The position numbers and the translations under genes are program-made. The notes under the pieces are model-generated. The model had not been told where the DNA came from. It ran no database searches and worked only from the letters and a program-made list of their open reading frames with translations. From Lineus longissimus (taxonomy: Eukaryota; Nemertea; Pilidiophora; Heteronemertea; Lineidae), in assembly GCF_910592395.1 (NCBI RefSeq), contig NC_088308.1:17685501-17749500 (forward strand): 64,000 nt of DNA. Direction: 5' to 3'. Positions 60,615 through 64,000 of this stretch are shown here, piece by piece (position 1 is the first letter of the stretch; every line of letters begins with the position of its first letter).

Positions 60615-61927
60615 CTGTAATTTGTCCTTTGTCATAGATCTTCATTTTTCTACTCCAAGGCATTGTTGGTGTAATCAAAGGAACAAGCCTAAGCTAATAA
60701 GCCTATTTACTGGCATATTAATGCCCATTAACCCTCGTTAATCATTCATAAACTTTGCCTGGAAGTATCGAACACTATAATTTGTTAATGATTTGTTATA
60801 GTTCTGTTTGCAAGGTGAACGTTATGGCATGTACGGATACCCAATTCAATCGGGTTGCAGTGTAACTAATGCAAGAAGAACGACAGCATTCGCCCGTTCC
60901 GGGATGTTCCATTTTGGCCTGGTACGCGAAAGCTGTCTAACCTCGATAACCAGTGGCTGAAATACTAGAGTTCAATGAAAGATCAATAAATGCAATATAT
61001 TATTAGTTACTAAACTGTATTTCATGCAAATGTGCTACAATAATATGCATAGGTCAATGAGGTATAACGAGGAATATATTTAAAAACCACTTCAATGAGA
61101 CGGACAAGGCTATGTCCGTTACTAGTGGGGAAGACCAACCTCAATGTTAACAACGTGAAAAGAGATACATGTTCGAGACTAAAACAAACTGTTGTGCGGC
61201 ATGGAAATAATTGCATGTCACCATAAACGTGCTTTTCATAGTGCCTCCACTAGATATTGAATATTTGTTCTGAATCAAGGTTCAAACCTGATCATATTTA
61301 AGCTTGGGAACAGCTTAGCTTTATAACCGGCACAATATTTACACTCGCCCCTCGCGGCTTTTTGGCATGATTAATTGTTTGGAGCATCCTTCCATAGCAG
61401 GCCTTTCGATCGTATCTTACACTCACGCAATGGGCGTGTTCACTCACACGAAGTGTATTGAGTGAAGACTTGCTGTAGGAGGGTGGTTTGGAGTGACTCC
61501 AGCATGTGAAGATGTTTCTTGAGTGACGAAAATGATGGTGAATGTATAAATATACCTGGAAATCTGGTCCAGCCAAATTAAGGTAATCATTGCTCTTCTT
61601 CCGCCCGTGTATTAATAGATAGTTTCGGGAAGTTATTTATTCTACCTCAAAAAAGCTTCACTGCGGTCTCTTCTCGTACCGTGCCCGGGTAATTCACTAA
61701 ACCACTTTTTAATTAACGTGACTTGTGTTCCCATGTTTCAAGTCTAATCCAAAGTCGATGGAGATTTCTACATGTCATGTACGATGAAATCGACTGATAT
61801 AGAATGTTTGGTCATTTTGAATTTTGCTAAGTAATGCTATTTATGGGATCAAAATAAAGTTAAGTACTGTGCCACCGTCTCGTATCCTCGAAAACTGCTA
61901 AGATTTAAATGATAACTCATTCCCATC

Positions 61928-62374
61928 CTAAGTTTTTACCGGGCCATTTAAAACACCAAACATTTTTTGAGCGTTTGGAGATAGGTTTCCTTTCATCGAA
62001 GCGCCACTAAGTTTAGCATGGATCGGCTGTAGTCTCCATTTACATGGAATATACCCTTCCGAGCCAATCTTCGCCAAAGAATTTTCGCTGGTCAAGTGAG
62101 GGATCTGGCAGGTTTGCCCCCCTTTTCTAATCCTAATTGGATACCCTGGGGATGGCTTTGTGCCCCTGTGGAGTTCGACGTATTGGATGTTCAATGCTTT
62201 CGCTGCCTTTGCATTGACTGGCGCCATGTGTGTCCCTAACAATACCCCTGTCCCCTGAGGGCAGGAATTGGCTGACTGCCTGTGTATGATCAGCATGTTG
62301 TGATGCTGTGTACTGTTTACGCACATTAGAAGGCTTCGGCAGACGCAATTCGTAAGCTCATCGCCGAGGAACAT
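61928..62374 (-). CDS. Hypothetical ORF, 148 residues, divergent from the right-edge gene
   Basis: Open frame from ATG 62374 to a stop at 61928, in a locally GC-richer stretch than its flanks. It includes a Cys-containing start (MFLGDELTNCVCRSLL), no signal peptide, no membrane segment and no motif I recognise. An overlapping 71-residue frame exists on the same strand. It lies head-to-head with the 62.8 kb exon, so the base composition may reflect a shared promoter region rather than coding. Support is length alone. Confidence 0.2.
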   Translation of the reverse strand: MFLGDELTNCVCRSLLMCVNSTQHHNMLIIHRQSANSCPQGTGVLLGTHMAPVNAKAAKALNIQYVELHRGTKPSPGYPIRIRKGGQTCQIPHLTSENSLAKIGSEGYIPCKWRLQPIHAKLSGASMKGNLSPNAQKMFGVLNGPVKT

Positions 62375-62740
62375 TGCGGCGTTTTCTATGATGCAACTCG
62401 TATTTCACTAAAATAATAAACCGTACGTGTCAGTTAGTTGATTGCAATGCAAAACAATGTTTATTTTGTAATAATTGCAGTTATCCGTTTAGAGGTACAT
62501 TGTACATGCAACAACAAGCGGTAAGGAGACGGGAGATGCAACGCACAAAACAGCATAGTGTTGTATGAGGCATTCCCTCTCGCTTGTTGCAACGAATGAG
62601 TGTGGAATCGCAGCTAGTTCGCCAAGAGGTATAGTTAGTTAAAAACCACCATGGATTTATATAATATAGTCCGAGCCGCGTTACTTCAGCTTCAGTGATT
62701 ACATCCTCACAAAAATTCTCCTCTCTTTGTATAATTCCAG

Positions 62741-63067
62741 GAGTTGACATGGAGTAGTTTCGAAACAGTTCATGCAATGGGAGTACAGGATCGGATTACA
62801 ATACGAAATTCCTGATGGCGGGAAGGCCGGACTATACTCTGGATAGAACACGGCTATTGCAAGGAGACCCGACAGGCCTCTCACATGGCTCTGCCGGGAT
62901 GTTGGCCCAGTACGCTGCTGCTGCCGCGGAGAATGCCGCTTTGGCAGCGAGACAAGTCGGACTGGCTGAGATCCCTGGCGCGAGTCCGTTGGCGGCCCTA
63001 GGCCATCTCCCTGGTCAGTACCCAACGGACAGGTACTATCCTCCGTCCATGTCAATCCACGGTCAAG
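62741..63067 (+). CDS. First coding exon of an unassigned gene running off the right edge (partial)
   Basis: A good acceptor (pyrimidine-rich tract ending ATAATTCCAG at 62740) opens the exon. Translation most likely starts at ATG 62815, the first ATG in this frame after an upstream stop. The donor is CAAG|GTTAGT at 63067, leaving 84 codons plus one base. The protein opens MAGRPDYTLDRTRLLQ, has an alanine-rich stretch (QYAAAAAENAALAARQ) and ends with PGQYPTDRYYPPSM and HGQ. A minute upstream ORF (ATG GAG TAG, 62749-62757) precedes the start in the same exon. The M-x-GR start and the P-G-K/Q-Y element recall BAHCC1/TNRC18 chromatin proteins, whose N-termini are similarly low-complexity. That link is tentative. 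The remaining 63068-64000 would be its next intron; I see nothing else there. Confidence 0.5.
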
Positions 63068-64000
63068 GTTAGTATATAAAATTCTAGTAGTATTTTTGAA
63101 AGTTGTTGATAACGGGTCACGCATCCACCGATCTCCAAGCTGATTTAGAATCCCACACATCATGCTAAGACGAACGCAATTACAATATACCTATCTAATA
63201 TATTTCTTATTTTCGGACCTTGAACTTGATACTTTCAAACAAGACTGCCAAGTTAAAAAGTCCAGTGTTAAAAAATATGCTGAGAATATCAGACGCGTAG
63301 TATTCGTTTGACTTTTCGTTGACTCGTATATGTAATCGTTTTGAACAAACTGTCATGTCCTTGACATGATCGACCGGTTGAGAAGTCACAATACCTGGTA
63401 GTACCCTCAGGATGTGACTGCAAGTGCAGTTGGCCTTCTGCTCATGAATTACTAGCAAACCAACTGCCGTTCGTTGAAGACAACGAAGTATAAGTATTAC
63501 GTCCTCCGATTGTATAGCAGTCACTTTTATATCGAATTGAGTCATAATTATTGGGTCATCATGCTGTATGTGGCTCTGCTAGTATTATCGTTCCATCGCC
63601 GTTACAAAAACCAGATAATACTGCAGGAACCTGTGCAATATTGCCCGTTCGCGTTGTTGAGACGCATATTTGCATGCTCGGCTCTGTTGGCGCGATGCCA
63701 ACCGCTCGATTCCCGCGCCAACCTTAATGGAATGGTTAAGAAATAACTAAACGAAATAAGAATTTCATCGAAAGAAACATATTTGTTGCACTTCTAGTTA
63801 ATGTTTCGTTCATCCTTGTGAAAGTTTTCGTTTGCATTAATTCTTTCCTAACGGAATTCGTTTGATCGCCATTTTATTCGTTTGTTTGAGTCAAATATCG
63901 TTGAAATCAGTGTCAAGCTCGTATATACTAGTGTTGGTCGGACAATTCAGAATAATTAGAGACTCGGAGTTATCTTGCTGGTGAACTGCTCAGTGAACTA

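Larger units (their letters stand above)
39920..62740. other. Gene-poor region between H1 and the right-edge gene
   Basis: Apart from the weak exon-like stretches and repeats listed individually, I see no supported gene in about 23 kb. Composition is AT-rich, frames are short and splice-bounded coding stretches do not join. It may contain long introns of the right-edge gene's 5' UTR, or of genes whose exons are too short to see by eye. Confidence 0.45.

Noticed and set aside
61298-61576. 92-codon minus-strand frame
   Set aside because: No domain, no conserved-looking motif and no flanking splice sites were found.
1-64000. CRISPR arrays, prokaryotic operons, rRNA genes
   Set aside because: No regular repeat-spacer pattern, no ribosome-binding-site-linked ORF series and no rRNA-like sequence were seen. 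The spliced genes show this is animal nuclear DNA.

Overview
This is eukaryotic, animal nuclear DNA. The genes have many short exons with GT-AG introns, there is a histone H1 carrying the metazoan 3' stem-loop, and the protein families (villin, clan-2 cytochrome P450, SDR9C dehydrogenase, TRIM, THAP) are animal ones. AT-rich introns, small palindromic transposon-like repeats and the very frequent octamers TACATGTA and TAGGCCTA point to a marine invertebrate. A lophotrochozoan is my best guess, but no species can be named from the sequence alone. Layout: positions 1-3478 are intergenic and hold foldback and MITE-like repeats. A complete villin gene of 23 coding exons (833 residues) fills 3479-20724 on the minus strand. 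One villin intron holds an intact THAP-domain ORF on the opposite strand (7693-7998) and a short Ser/Glu-rich ORF (8399-8551); another holds a MITE with about 70-bp terminal inverted repeats. A complete ten-exon CYP17/CYP1/CYP2-like P450 (510 residues) lies on the plus strand at 23235-30325. Its sixth intron contains an antisense, intronless TRIM-like pseudogene (25820-27691) with three frameshifts and one in-frame stop. A complete five-exon SDR9C-type dehydrogenase (344 residues, minus strand, 31688-34520) converges on the P450. From 34.5 kb on the window is gene-poor. It holds an inverted pair of interspersed repeats (35.85-37.83 kb), a solitary replication-type histone H1 (39301-39837, stem-loop 39881-39896), CRE-like sites, a degenerate 20-odd-bp tandem repeat (42.9-43.6 kb) and several MITEs. 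A few isolated exon-like open stretches there (47.2, 48.5 and 60.5 kb) cannot be joined into genes. At the right edge, 62741-63067 is the first coding exon of a gene that runs off the window. How the genes relate: the P450 and the SDR are both membrane-anchored, redox-type families typical of the endoplasmic reticulum and of steroid or retinoid chemistry. Their adjacency may be meaningful but is not proof of a shared pathway. Villin and H1 are unrelated neighbours. I found no CRISPR array, rRNA, operon or other prokaryote-type feature, and no convincing wholly new system. The most unusual content is the set of nested antisense genes and the varied palindromic repeats.
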